From Vitis vinifera (Eukaryota > Streptophyta > Magnoliopsida > Vitales > Vitaceae), in assembly GCF_030704535.1 (NCBI RefSeq), contig NC_081812.1, positions 22,295,501 through 22,359,500 of the forward strand: 64,000 bases of DNA. The letters are read 5' to 3'. The notes under the pieces are model-generated. The model saw nothing but the letters and a program-made list of their open reading frames with translations, was not told where the DNA came from and did not search any database. The stretch's first letter is position 1. Every line of letters starts with the position of its first letter. Positions 25,878 through 36,920 of the stretch are shown here, piece by piece. The position numbers and the translations under genes were made by a program.

Positions 25878-27313
25878 CTAAATCATGGCCACGGTTTTCT
25901 CTTTCACCTCAGAGTCATGAAAACCCTTCAGGCTTGTTGAGGGAAGAGGAAGTGATAGAGGGAGAGGCAGAGGAAGAGGAAGCTCTTCATTTGAAAAGGC
26001 CGCAGCCGATGTTGCTTCTACTGCTATCTCTTCCTGTGCGGGCGTAGGCACTGGTTTCGGCGAGTAGTTAAAGGAGAAATCTTTGTTAGCAGACAGCGCC
26101 AGCAGCTCCTTCTCCTCCAGCCCCTTTGTCGGTTCAAGACTGCATCTATCTGGGGTGTGTTTGGCCAATGCATCCTTAAATTTCTTGATCTGTAAATATG
26201 ATCATAATCCATAGATCAGAACAAAAAGAAAGAAACCCAAGAACATTAAACCAAATATAACCAAGTTTAAACGAAAATGCTTTCAAACCCAATTTAGTTG
26301 CCACAAAAAAAAAAAAAAAAAATCCCAATTGGGTTGAGAATGGAATGATAGATTAAGAGAAACAGATAGGCCTGTTATTTGAAAGCACAAATATTCGAGG
26401 AAGATGAAAACTAACCGTGGCGTTGGTACAGCTGAAGCTGCATAGACGGCCATGAGCCCCTCTGTAAAAACGGAAGAAGGGAAGAACATGGACGTTGAGG
26501 CTGTAACACATGGATTTATGCTCCTCATAGTTCACCTGAAGGAACTCAACATCTGGATTCATCTCTGCCAACTGACAGATCTGCCCAAATAAAAACAGAG
26601 CATCCATCTCAATGACGACAAATTAGACAAACCCATAACTTGAAGGGCCTCCCATATCAATCGTTTTTTTTTTTTTTTGGGAAGGGGTGTAAAGGAGAGT
26701 CGCACCTTGGGATGAAGGGCTCTGCAGCCTCCACAACCAGGGGAGAAGAAATCAACAACAACCAGTTTATCCCCAGCGTTTAGAAGGGAGTCCACAAGGT
26801 CTTGGGCACCGGTCACCTCTTTCATGTTTGGTTGAAGCCCTTTCTCCCACCATTTCTGAGCTTTTCCAATGGCAAGTCCCATCTGTAGATTTCACAAACA
26901 CAAAATTACAGCCAAGCCTGAAATTAAAGGGGGGGAAAGGATTTTGCCTTTGTCCTCCAAAAACACCATCTACAAGGCCCTAAAAATAGATAAAAACAAG
27001 GAGTTTCGATAGAGAATGTGGAGATCCTGACCAGTGTGCAAGAAGCTTGGGCATTTCTTCTCTTGGGCATGCTTCCAATCTCTTGAAGAACGATTCTTCC
27101 GCCATGGAAGTCACTATTCGATGAAGAGGATGATAACGATCTGAGATTGCGGTGCTTCAGTTTCAGAGATGGAAACCCCCTTGCAGAAGCAGGGGCCGCT
27201 GATCTATGGTGCCCATAATCATTATTGGGGAAAGCAGAGACGCAACAACGACGATGATGATGATGGCATGGGGAAAACACGCTAGTCTTGCTCAAAATTT
27301 GGGCCATGGACAT
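25878..27313 (-). CDS. atypical Cys/His-rich thioredoxin, chloroplast (ACHT4-like)
   Basis: Four exons on the minus strand: 27313-27032, 26882-26706, 26580-26416 and 26189-25878, all phase 0, giving 311 residues. The start is the ATG at 27313; a second ATG two codons on (27307) is also possible. Residues 1-90 are rich in Ser, Arg and His and form a plausible transit peptide. The thioredoxin fold follows with the active site SPGCGGC (Cys144, Cys147) in place of the usual WCGPC, the cis-Pro loop HVLPFF (Pro187) and YRGAHGRLCSFSCTNAT, all characteristic of the ACHT group. Members of this group pass electrons between 2-Cys peroxiredoxin and chloroplast enzymes. The C-terminal tail has a low-complexity stretch LPLPLPLPLSLPLP, an unusual local expansion. 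Function from family knowledge; no experimental link here. Confidence 0.93.
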
Positions 27314-28381
27314 GAAATTATGAAAACCTAAACACCGAAGAAACCCACAGAAACAGAAACGAATTTCCAGGAGAATAAAGAGATTTAAATCGCTTTGTCT
27401 TCCTTTAAGAGAGGTTTGAAAATTGAACAAGAAAGGAAACAGGGAAATGGGAAATGGATAACAACGAAAAAACGACACAAAATACTCCACCGGAGCGGGC
27501 TGTTAATGGATGAAATGGAGTCCATGTGTCCAACCCCCATGTGGATAACAAACTACTTCCCCCTTACGTTTTCTCCTTTCCATTTTGTTTCTCTTCCAAC
27601 AGTGGTCTGAAGGCGGTTTCCATGGTTGACGAGGGGGGCACGTGACGTATGTAAGTGGCAACACGTAGCGCCATCGCCCATCTATCAAAACCTTGGCTTT
27701 GAGAAATAATGGATAAATTATAAAATATAGCAACAGAGAGAAAAAGATTGACGGGACCCTTGGCATTTATTCGTTGGATACATTCCGAAAAGGGCGTCTC
27801 TTTTATGATTCAATCCTATCCACATGGCCCAAACCAATTTGGGTTGTCCATCCATTTTATCCCCATCGTCATAAGATGGGCCTTGACTTTTATCCATGTC
27901 ATTAATTTTCTTTTCAATTTTTTATCACAACTCTGCACTCCCAATCACATGTTACTCGCATAATTGTAGGCATGAGAAAAATTAAACATGAAAATATAGT
28001 TTTTTTCATGTGATTATGATTTTATAGGATACGATCATTTTATGTCTCTTTATATGAAGCAAATAAAGTGAATTACGATACGTTGGTGTAGTTGGACCTT
28101 GAACTATGATGCATTGAATGATCTAACAATCTCTTTGTCAAGTTAGACAAGGAATTGTTGGATTGATTTTCACAAAAAAGGGAGAATTCAAAGAGAGCTC
28201 ACACGAATTTTCGCATCGGCAAAACAAGAAGTCCATAAACTAGTCAATAAGAATAAGAGCAAGAGTTTGAAGTTTCTATATATACTAATGGTATGAAAGG
28301 TTTAAGAGAAGTGTTAATGTCCTCAACCTCTTCTTTATGACTTGTGTTAACTAGTCATGATCACTTGTACGGTTTCAGGGG
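27314..28381. other. promoter region of the thioredoxin gene and spacer
   Basis: Carries a perfect G-box (27639-27644) about 330 bases upstream of the minus-strand ATG. Further right is plain spacer up to the MULE target duplication at 28382. No gene seen. Confidence 0.45.
27639..27644 (-). promoter_or_regulatory. G-box CACGTG plus adjacent ACGT
   Basis: GGCACGTGACGTAT contains a palindromic G-box overlapping a second ACGT core, the binding type of bZIP and bHLH (light and ABA) regulators. The position relative to the chloroplast thioredoxin gene fits light control, by inference. Confidence 0.45.
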
Positions 28382-28390
28382 AAAATAAAA

Positions 28391-30123
28391 GGGAGAATTA
28401 CCCAAAAGGTAGGCCGGGCAAAACAATTACTAGAAAGGGTGGTATCTTTTAATAATTATTGGGGAGGACTTTAGTAAGCTTAATATACCAAAACTGTCCT
28501 TTAACTAAAACTTTTAAAATTCAAAGCATTTAAAGCACTTCACTTTATTTGTCAATACATTTATAGTACATAGGTTCCACATTTATTATAATTATTGATA
28601 TTTAAATTTTAAATCAAAATTTTGGGTTTAACCTTTACAATTATATATAATTTGTTATTTAAATTTACTATTTAAAACAAAAATACTTTTAAAAAATATT
28701 TTCAAAATATCATTTATTGTTTTTTTACCTTTTTTATTTTTATTCTAATTTTTAATTTTATGAAGAAAAAAATAAGTTTTATAATTATATAATAAAAATG
28801 ATGATTTTTTCATATATATATATATATATATATTATAATTTTAAATTGATAAATTATGTTTTTGTATTAAATTTAAGGAAGATAAAATGTTTAATTTTTC
28901 ATTCAAATTCTCTAAAAATAATAAAAAAATGATAGAAAATGTTTAATCATTTTTTATTTTTATAATAAAATAATTTAAAAAAATTTATATGATTTTTTTT
29001 TTTCCTTTGCATAGTGTTTTTTTTATTTTTTTATTTTCATATAAATTTTTTTTCTCAATGTATCGAGTGGATGATGTTAATATATTTGATATGTTGAATA
29101 TTAATAAGGTATAAAATGTGATCCTTAAGATTATTACTTTTATTATACAATACAAGCACAACAAAAATATGTTATAATTACAATATAAATACACTTACAT
29201 TACAATACATTACAATAAAACCTAATTAAGAAATTTATGAATTTTTTTATAAAAATGGTAATTTTGTATGATCATACCATATTTCACAACATACCTATAT
29301 CATAAATAATTTCTGAAATTAAATGAAATACTAATTTGAATTCACGTAATTTATATATATATATATACAAAAATTATTAAATAATTTCAAAACACTAAAT
29401 AAATGTTGTTAATATATTAATACGATGTGTTAATACCAATAAGGTATGAATAAATATTTTTAAAATTATTACTTTTATAATAAAATATAGGTATGACATA
29501 AATGCATTATACTTACAATATAAATACACTATTATTACAATATATTATAACATAATTTAATTTATTTTTATTTAATTTTTTCACGTGCTATATTACCCAA
29601 TGAATAATTGTGAGTTATTCCATTTAATAGGTGTGTGTTAGTCAATTGAATATTTATATATTATTCAATTGATGAGTGCCCGTAAAAAATAATTATTTAT
29701 TATATTATGATAATAAAGTTTTTAATTGTATGTTTTATATATAAAACGATATAATAACTTTAAGATATGTTTTTTATTTATGAGATATTAAAAATTATTT
29801 TTTTTTACAAGGTTCTTTAAAAAATCTCAATTTAAAAAAAAAAAACGAATTTTTAAATAGTTAATTGTTCAAAAGTGATGACAATTTTTTAAAGTTGAAA
29901 AATGTACCGTTGATCGCCTATCAACATGTACTTATCATCATGTATGGGTCTCACATCATTTATCAACTTGTACTTATCATCATGTATGGGCCCCACATCA
30001 TTGACAATCTCAATTTATTTATAAATAATATAAAAAACATATTAAAGGGTAAAATTATCTTCTAAAAGAGTGAGCCTTCATAGTCATTATTTTTTCTAAC
30101 CCACCCTTTTGGGTAATTCTCCC
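28391..30123. mobile_element. non-autonomous MULE-like element with 9-bp target duplication
   Basis: The 19-base perfect terminal inverted repeat GGGAGAATTACCCAAAAGG opens the element at 28391 and closes it, inverted, at 30123; weaker inverted similarity extends to about 70 bases. It is flanked by the 9-bp direct repeat AAAATAAAA (28382-28390 and 30124-30132), the signature of Mutator-like elements. The 1733-bp inside is AT-rich and has no transposase. It contains two diverged direct repeats of about 165 bases (about 29074-29240 and 29404-29570), a TA microsatellite (about 28813-28832) and a 42-bp tandem duplication at about 29919-30003 (TATCAACATGTACTTATC...). Confidence 0.85.
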
Positions 30124-30280
30124 AAAATAAAAAGGTTTAAGATAAAGATTAGGTATCACCATGGAAGAAAATATCGCGATATATTGAGAAAAAATCGCCA
30201 AAAATAAATGATATTTCCCCATATATCGGTGCTATGCGCAATAAATTGTCAATGCTCCTGCTATTTTTTATTTTTTTTGC

Positions 30281-30340
30281 TGTTTAGGGGACTTGAACCC
30301 TGAGGTTCAACTCATCAGACCACTAGGGCAAGTCTGCCCC
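30281..30340 (-). mobile_element. tRNA-like SINE head
   Basis: On the minus strand, TTGCCCTAGTGGTCTGATGA resembles a Pol III A box and GGTTCAAGTCCC a B box, about 30 bases apart. The fold is not a working tRNA. This stretch is missing from the sister element at 42968-43795, so it is a separate insertion. Confidence 0.45.
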
Positions 30341-30771
30341 TTGTTAAATGTAATACATTAAAAATATATATTCAAAGTTATCATGTAAAGAAAATTTTAG
30401 AGAACAAATTAATTATAATTATTTTATAATTAAATACAAAAATTTCTTTTAATTGATAACCAAAAATATAAAAATTATCATAATAATTTTCTTCATAGTA
30501 TTTTTAATATCATTAATAAATGAATTAAATATTAAAAAATTGTACATATATCATAATTTATTTTATATCATTTAATACAATTGAATTAAATGACTCATAA
30601 TTTTAATATTAATATATATTTTAAAATTAGACATATTATAATAATATTATTATAAAATAATATTTGATGTAATTTAATAATAAATGTACACTTATAAAAT
30701 TCATATATTTTATCGATGCATATGATATTATTATCAAATATGATAAATCATATTATACATATATCGGATAG

Positions 30772-32335
30772 AAAGATTATTCTTATTCCTTTTTTTTTAC
30801 CACCCTACGAGTGAGCTGTTTAGAGCGGGAAGATGGGACTAGAAGTGAGTTGTTTTTTGGGCGGCTAGATGGGACGGAAAGACGGAAAGGCAGCAACAGA
30901 GAGCTAGATTGGGACGTGCAAAAGAAAAAGTTAGGGGGAAAGCAAAAAAAAAAAAATGAGGGATAAAAAGAGAAGAATAATTGGTTGAGAGGAAAAGTTG
31001 TACATGAGAAAGCAGAAACATAAAGCTAAAAGAAAAGGGCCTCCAGGTACATTTGTTGTGATTTTCCATGTTTTTTCATACTTCTGACCTCATTTTTCAT
31101 CCTCTCATGTGGTTCCTAAATATGGTTGGTTAGTTTGTTGGTGGATGTGTGCTAATGCTATGTTTTTCTCACATTTTCTCATGATTTCCATCTGAGGATA
31201 AGTCGGTATTGTTGAGGCCTTGCGTCCCGATGATCCACGTAATTGCTAAGTGGATGCATGCTTTCAACCAAGATAGATTTCTGGTTCAGTCGTCCCTGCA
31301 AAAGATGTCCGGACAAGGTATCCAGACACACCCTCCGATGGTTTTGTCAGCCATGTCTAGAGAGATTAATCAGTTGACCTTTTTCTAGGTATCGCCAACT
31401 TACCTTCCTCCTTGTGTGAAGATCCTTATATAGTGTCAGAAGCTCTGTCTCCCTCTTTAATGATGGGAAGACTTTTTGGCTCGTCATGATGCCTCTAGGT
31501 GGTGGCAGAGTCATCATCACCTTATAGACGACTGTCAAAGATCGTGGAAGGCGACTTACCATCATTCCTGTCCTTTCGCTCTACAGGCGGCGGAACGTGG
31601 GCTATGGCAGGCTGTCGGAATGATGTAGTAAGACTTGCTCACCTCAGTCAATGATTCGGATAGGATATGTTATCGTCCGGGCGTGACATTCGTGAGTGAC
31701 GTGTGCTTCTTCCTGAGGGAGTCCGGATAGGGGAGCGCGTCACGTGTCCCTCTTTGGGGAGTCCGGATGGTGTTGCTCCGGATAGTGAAGCGCGCCACGT
31801 GTCATCAGGGGGAGGGGTCCCTACAGGTATATGGCTTTTAGTTTTTCTTCCCACTGATCATGGAGCCCATAGGTTTCAAAATGAAATGGGTCTTCTGTTT
31901 AATGGGTCTCTTGTTAGCATTTTGGACGGTACTCTCTTTTGGAATATTTTCCTTTCCATGCAACAGGTTATCTTGAGCATTTTCTTTGTTCATTATCATT
32001 AGTTGTTCTTGCTTCAAATTGCACTGTTTTGCTTGTGGGATTTCTAGTTTCTATGTTCATGGAGGACCTTTTCTTTTAGCTCTCTGTTTCTGCTCTCCCC
32101 GGTACCAGCCTTCCCTCTCAACTGATTCTTCTCTTTTTTTTTCTCCCTCCTCTTTTTTATTTTTTTGCTTTCCCCCAAGCTTTTTCTTTTGCATGTCCCA
32201 ATCTAGCTCTCTGTTTATGCCTTTCCGTCTCATCTGGCTGCACAAAAAACAGCTCACTTCCAATCCCATTTTCCCACTCAAAACAACTCACTTGCGGGGT
32301 AGTAAGAAAAATGAATAAAAATAATCCTTCTATCA
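30772..32335. mobile_element. foldback element nested in the AT-rich element
   Basis: Arms at about 30772-31065 and 32035-32335 are inverted copies at roughly 80-85% identity by eye, e.g. AACAGAGAGCTAGATTGGGA is shared exactly in mirror orientation. Apparent ORFs here (Ser/Phe-rich) are low-complexity by-products of GA-rich arms. The middle is occupied by a solo LTR. Confidence 0.7.
31210..31825 (+). mobile_element. solo LTR of an LTR retrotransposon
   Basis: Starts TGTTGAGGCC, ends GGTCCCTACA (TG...CA) and is flanked by the 5-bp direct repeat GGTAT (31205-31209 and 31826-31830). It is 616 bp with balanced GC, unlike its surroundings, and no internal retrotransposon genes, so it is a solo LTR left by LTR-LTR recombination. 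Strand assigned from TG...CA only and could be either. Confidence 0.85.
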
Positions 32336-32576
32336 AGGGGGTCTACACAGATTCTTTAATAAAACAACTTTAAAATATTTATTATACTTCTAATTACATT
32401 TTTTATGAAGTTTTTCTTATATTTTTATAAATTTTGATTAATTTTACGTCTATGGATATTTTTTTTCAAAATATCAACCTATATATCTCTGATATATCCA
32501 TAAAATCGAAGTATCAATATATCCGTGATTTTCGATATTTTTATCATTGGATGTCACACGTTACTATTTAGTCAAT

Positions 32577-33142
32577 TTATGTTAGGAAATTGATAGTAAT
32601 TAAGAGATGTCAGAAGTAGACACGTGTCATACATCTTACATGACGTGAGACAAACTGTTATTCCTAAACTCACCTAATGTGATTTGCATTTTTTTTTACC
32701 CATCTAAGATGAGTTATTCATCTAAGTTTATATTTCTTGGTGATCCAACCTAAACTTGGACTAGGCTCCACCATCGTAAAAATTAATAATTGCAAAATAT
32801 TTTAAGTTTGTATATCTTAAATGTTTTAAAGATGCCATAAAGTCGTATATGAAAGAAATAAATTTGTTTTTTTAATAGAGATAAAATTAGATTTATTGAA
32901 AAAAGAAATAGGAAGGTGGTAAGGTGGAGGGATACTAATTACTAAGTTGTTTACAATTTTTTTTTCATTGCTTGATAATTAATCTAAATTTCCTAATATA
33001 TATATATATATATATATTTTATTATATTAAACAACATGAGTCTATAATATATGTTATACGAAATACATAAAATAATGTTGAGATGTAGTTCCTCCTATGA
33101 TTATATACTATTTGAATGGCGTGATGGGTCAAAGTTGGGACT
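32577..33142. other. spacer and possible permease promoter
   Basis: AT-rich DNA with a TA run at about 33000-33017. GATTATATACTATTTG around 33100-33110 is a TATA-like site about 45 bases before the insertion point of the next element, and may be the original core promoter of the permease gene. Confidence 0.35.
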
Positions 33143-33151
33143 CCGAATCTG

Positions 33152-34612
33152 GAGCTTTGACCCAAAATAATGCTTTTTAAAAAAAAATTCCAAAAAATAA
33201 AGTGGTTTTGAAAATAATGCCCGATCTAATGCGTCTGTGCCACATAAGCCGCCACGTCATAAAACCGTAGTTGGTGACTACGGTTTTATTTTTTTAAAGT
33301 GTTTAGAAACCGTAGTTACCAACCACGGTTTTAACTTTTAAGTTTAAAGCCGTAGTTGGTGACTACGGCTTTGATTTTTTTTTAAAATGGTCAAAGCCGC
33401 AGTTGGTGACTACGGCTTTGACCAGTCAAAGCCGTAGTCACCAACTGCGGTTTTAACTTTATATATATTTATATATAACTTTAATTTTTTTAATAAAAAT
33501 ATTATATTATTTTGATTTTAAATATATTTATTTCATTATTTTAAAAATTATAATATACGAAATTAAATAATTTATATTTTTAATTTGATATAAAAATATA
33601 TTTTTGAATTTTATTAAAATAATAGGCACTATATTTAATATAAATATAATTAATTAATTAATTAAAATAAAATATAATAAAAGTAATATAAATTATTATA
33701 TTAATTAATAATTTTTTTTATATATTTTAAAAAAATTATTAATTAATATAATAATTTATATTATTTTTTTCTCCAAATAGGCATTTATAATTTATTTATT
33801 TTAAATAAACATAATTTATTATATTTTATTTATATTTAATTTTAATTAAATAATTATATTTATATTAAATATAGTGTCAAATGTTTTAATAAAATTTATT
33901 TATATATTTAAATAAAAATGTGATAAATTTTAAACTTAAATTAGACTTTTATATGTGTGTGTGTGAGAGGTATTATATACCACTTATATATAATATATAA
34001 AAAATTATTAATTAATATAATAATTTATATTACTTTTTTATTTTTTTAAATAGGCATTTATAATTTATTTATTTTAAATAAATATAATTTATTATATTTT
34101 ATTTTAATTAATTAATTATATTTATATTAAATATAGTGCCTATTATTTTAATAAAATTCAAAAATATATTTTTATATCAAATTAAAAATATCAATTATTT
34201 AATTTCGTATATTATAATTTTTAAAATAATGAAATAAGTATATTTAAAATCAAAATAATATAATATTTTTATTAAAAAAATTAAAGTTTATATAAATATA
34301 TATAAAGTTAAAGCCGCAGTTGGTGACTACGGCTTTGACCAGTCAAAGCCGTAGTCACCAACTGCGGCTTTGACCATTTTAAAAAAAAGTCAAAGCCGTA
34401 GTCACCAACTACGGCTTTAAACTTAAAAGTTAAAACCGTGGTTGGTAACTACGGTTTCTAAACACTTTAGAAAAATAAAACCGTAGTCACCAACTACGGT
34501 TTTATGACGTGGCGGCTTATGTGGCACAAACGCATTAGATCGGACATTATTTTCAAAACCATTTTATTTTTTGGAATTTTTTTTTAAAAAGCATTATTTT
34601 GGGTCAAAGCTC
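33152..34612. mobile_element. MULE-like element built as a long inverted repeat
   Basis: Ends GAGCTTTGACCCAAAATAAT and its complement; the direct 9-bp target duplication CCGAATCTG lies at 33143-33151 and 34613-34621. The two arms (about 33152-33720 and 34040-34612) are near-identical in mirror orientation, with few mismatches. Each arm starts with a series of small palindromes of the type CCGTAGTTGGTGACTACGG separated by short spacers. The centre adds a direct copy of the inner right arm (about 33735-33890 against 34006-34150). No transposase. The right end lies 44 bases from the next ATG (34657). Confidence 0.92.
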
Positions 34613-34710
34613 CCGAATCTGACCAAGAAAGATTCCGTTGGGCTGCTTCTAGTTCTATGTTCTGCCTCCAACTATCATTGCATCTCATCCTATTCACGCT
34701 CGAAGCCAAT

Positions 34711-36920
34711 ATGCTTCTGCCTCGCCCTCTTCCTCCAGCCAAACCCAACCCATCAACAACAACGAGGCATCTTCAACTCCCAACTCTCACCATTCCCCAC
34801 AATCGAACTAACAAGCTCATCGGTGTTAACCCCATCTCTACCCCCAAATCCAGCCACCGATTAACCCTCATTACAGGGTGTACCAGGGACCACAATGATA
34901 TCCCAATTTCTGTTACTTATGGTGATCATGCCGCCGCTCCCCACGAGCCTCCACCAGTCCACCGACAAACCCAAGGGAAGAACTTCTGGGGTGCTGTTAG
35001 TTTGATTATTGGCACTGCCGTCGGCCCTGGAATGCTGGGTTTGCCCGCCGCAACCATAAGATCCGGTCCACTTCCATCAACCATTTCCATCCTCCTCTCC
35101 TGGGTCTATGTTATCTCCTCTATAATCCTTGTTGCAGAGCTCAGCTTTGCTGCCATGGAAGAAGACGGGGTTGCAGAAGTGAGCTTCACTGGTCTCGCTA
35201 CTAAGACTCTGGGAAATCGTTTCGGCGCTTTCGTCGCTCTAGTCTACGCCTCCCTCAGTTTTTCTTTATTGGTTGCCTGTGTGTCGGGCATTGGATCTAT
35301 TGTCTCTCAGTGGTTTCCATGGTTGAATACTATAATCGCTCATGCCTTGTTTCCTTTCGCCTTCGGAACTGTAATCTGCTTCTTTCCCTTCAAGGTCATT
35401 GATGCTGCCAACAGGGGTCTATGCGTTCTCATGCTTTTCTCCATATCTGCGCTTGTGGGCATTGGTTTATCTATAGCGAGAAATAGCATAATGGGTTCCT
35501 TTTCTCGCGCCTCATGGGGCCTTTCCTCCGTCTTGCCTGCCATACCCGTCACTGTACTCACATTAGGTTTCCATGTTATAACCCCTTTTGTTTGCAAGAT
35601 TGCTGGCGACACTATATCTGAGGTTCGTCAAGCAATACTGATCGGTGGAGCTGTTCCATTATTAATGGTTTTATCCTGGAATTTGATTGTTTTGGGACTT
35701 GCGGGAACTAACCCACCCACCTCCGGAGAACCCATCTCTCTCTTGCTTTCTGTTCATTCCTCTGCTTTATCTGCAGTTCAAGGTTTTGCGTTTTCAGCAT
35801 TGGCAACTAGCTTGATTGGGTATGCTGTTAGCTTCCCCAAACAACTTGTGGATACCATAGAGTTGATTTTTGGGACAACTTTTTCTGATCAACAATCTTG
35901 CTCTCAACCTCAAGTGGGTTGTTATCAGGAAGGAATTGGAAGGGTTGGGTTTGCTATTTATTCCAGTGCCTGTGATCTTGGAAATGTGGGGAAGGTTTCA
36001 TTTTTTGGATCAAGGTGTAATCCTCGTTCAGAGTCTAAAATGATGTCAAGAGGGGTCAATTTTAATTCATTAAACATCCTTGTAATACCACTTGTTCTTG
36101 GTGTTCCAGTTCTCTTAGCCTCTTTTTTTCACTCGACCTTCTCTAGAGCTCTTGATTTTGCTGGGGTTTATGCAAACTGCTTTCTGTTTGGCATTCTTCC
36201 TCCAGTAATGACATACATTTACCAATCCAGGAAGATATCCAGGTATTGTCAAAACTCCCTAGTTTGATCATTGTTTACTAATTTATATTTATCTAACAAC
36301 TTCCTGCATGGATAGAGGAAAGTAAAATGAACCACAATCTAAGTTTTTTTTTTTCTTAAAGATTCTTCTCATTTTGTCAAAATCTACTAATCTTTATGAA
36401 TATGACATAGACTACATTCTATGGTCAAGACAAATTTTCTCTGGTTGATCCATTTTGAACCCACTTCAACAAATATATTTGAAATGTGACATTTCAAAAG
36501 GCCTTGGATTCCAGATTAATTGCTATCAAGTTAATGTTTGAGATTTCTTAGAATACTTATCTTTCCGGAATTTATGCGGTCCTCTGCACATTGAATAATC
36601 TTTATCTAATCAATCAAATATTAAGCACCATTTGATGCTCAATGGATGCAATTACCCTCCCAAAAGAATTTTGCTCAATGGATGTCTTGTCCAACACCCA
36701 CAGGATGATGGGCTTTCCAGCTTAACCTTATTGGGTTATTTGGTTAAAGGGGTCAACTTATCCCCCATATTTGCAAGAATAACCCATCAACCTTAGTCTG
36801 CTTGAAGGAAATAGTCTGAAAGTCATGCTCGGATTTTGCAGGTTGTCCATCCTTCCAGGTGGAGATTTTGCACTTCTGCTTCTCTTTGGCATAGCTGTGG
36901 TATTGGGCATTTGGCATTAG
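34711..36920 (+). CDS. plastid-type tryptophan/tyrosine permease family transporter
   Basis: Two exons, 34711-36242 and 36842-36920 (split codon AG/G), give 536 residues. An in-frame ATG at 34657 would add 18 residues, but the one at 34711 has the better context (A at -3) and is followed by a Ser/Thr/Arg/Pro-rich segment typical of chloroplast transit peptides. After residue about 90 come GKNFWGAVSLIIGTAVGPGM and LGLPAAT, the TM1 signature of the aromatic amino-acid permease family (Pfam Trp_Tyr_perm), then about ten further hydrophobic segments to GGDFALLLLFGIAVVLGIWH. A hydrophilic loop (IFGTTFSDQQSCSQPQVGCY and following) sits before the last segments. Bacterial homologues import tyrosine or tryptophan by proton symport; the plant substrate is not shown here. 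A MULE-like element ends just upstream, so the promoter or leader is disrupted or donated. Confidence 0.9.

Larger units (their letters stand above)
30160..32576 (-). mobile_element. AT-rich 'CGATATTT' element, split by a nested insertion
   Basis: The two outer parts (30160-30771 and 32336-32576) align, inverted, with the continuous element at 42968-43795: shared blocks include AAAAATATCG, ATATAAGAAAAA, GAAATTAGAAG, TTTTAAAATTGTTTTGTTG and GATATATGTATGATATGATT. The ends carry GAAAATATCG in inverted orientation. The middle (about 30772-32335) is foreign. No ORF. Superfamily not assigned. Confidence 0.65.

Noticed and set aside
30281-30340. tRNA gene
   Set aside because: A- and B-box-like parts are present but no acceptor stem or anticodon loop can be closed; kept only as a SINE-like head.
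30839-32318. Phe/Ser-rich ORFs in the foldback arms
   Set aside because: The two ORFs are mirror translations of the same inverted repeat; low complexity, no protein family.
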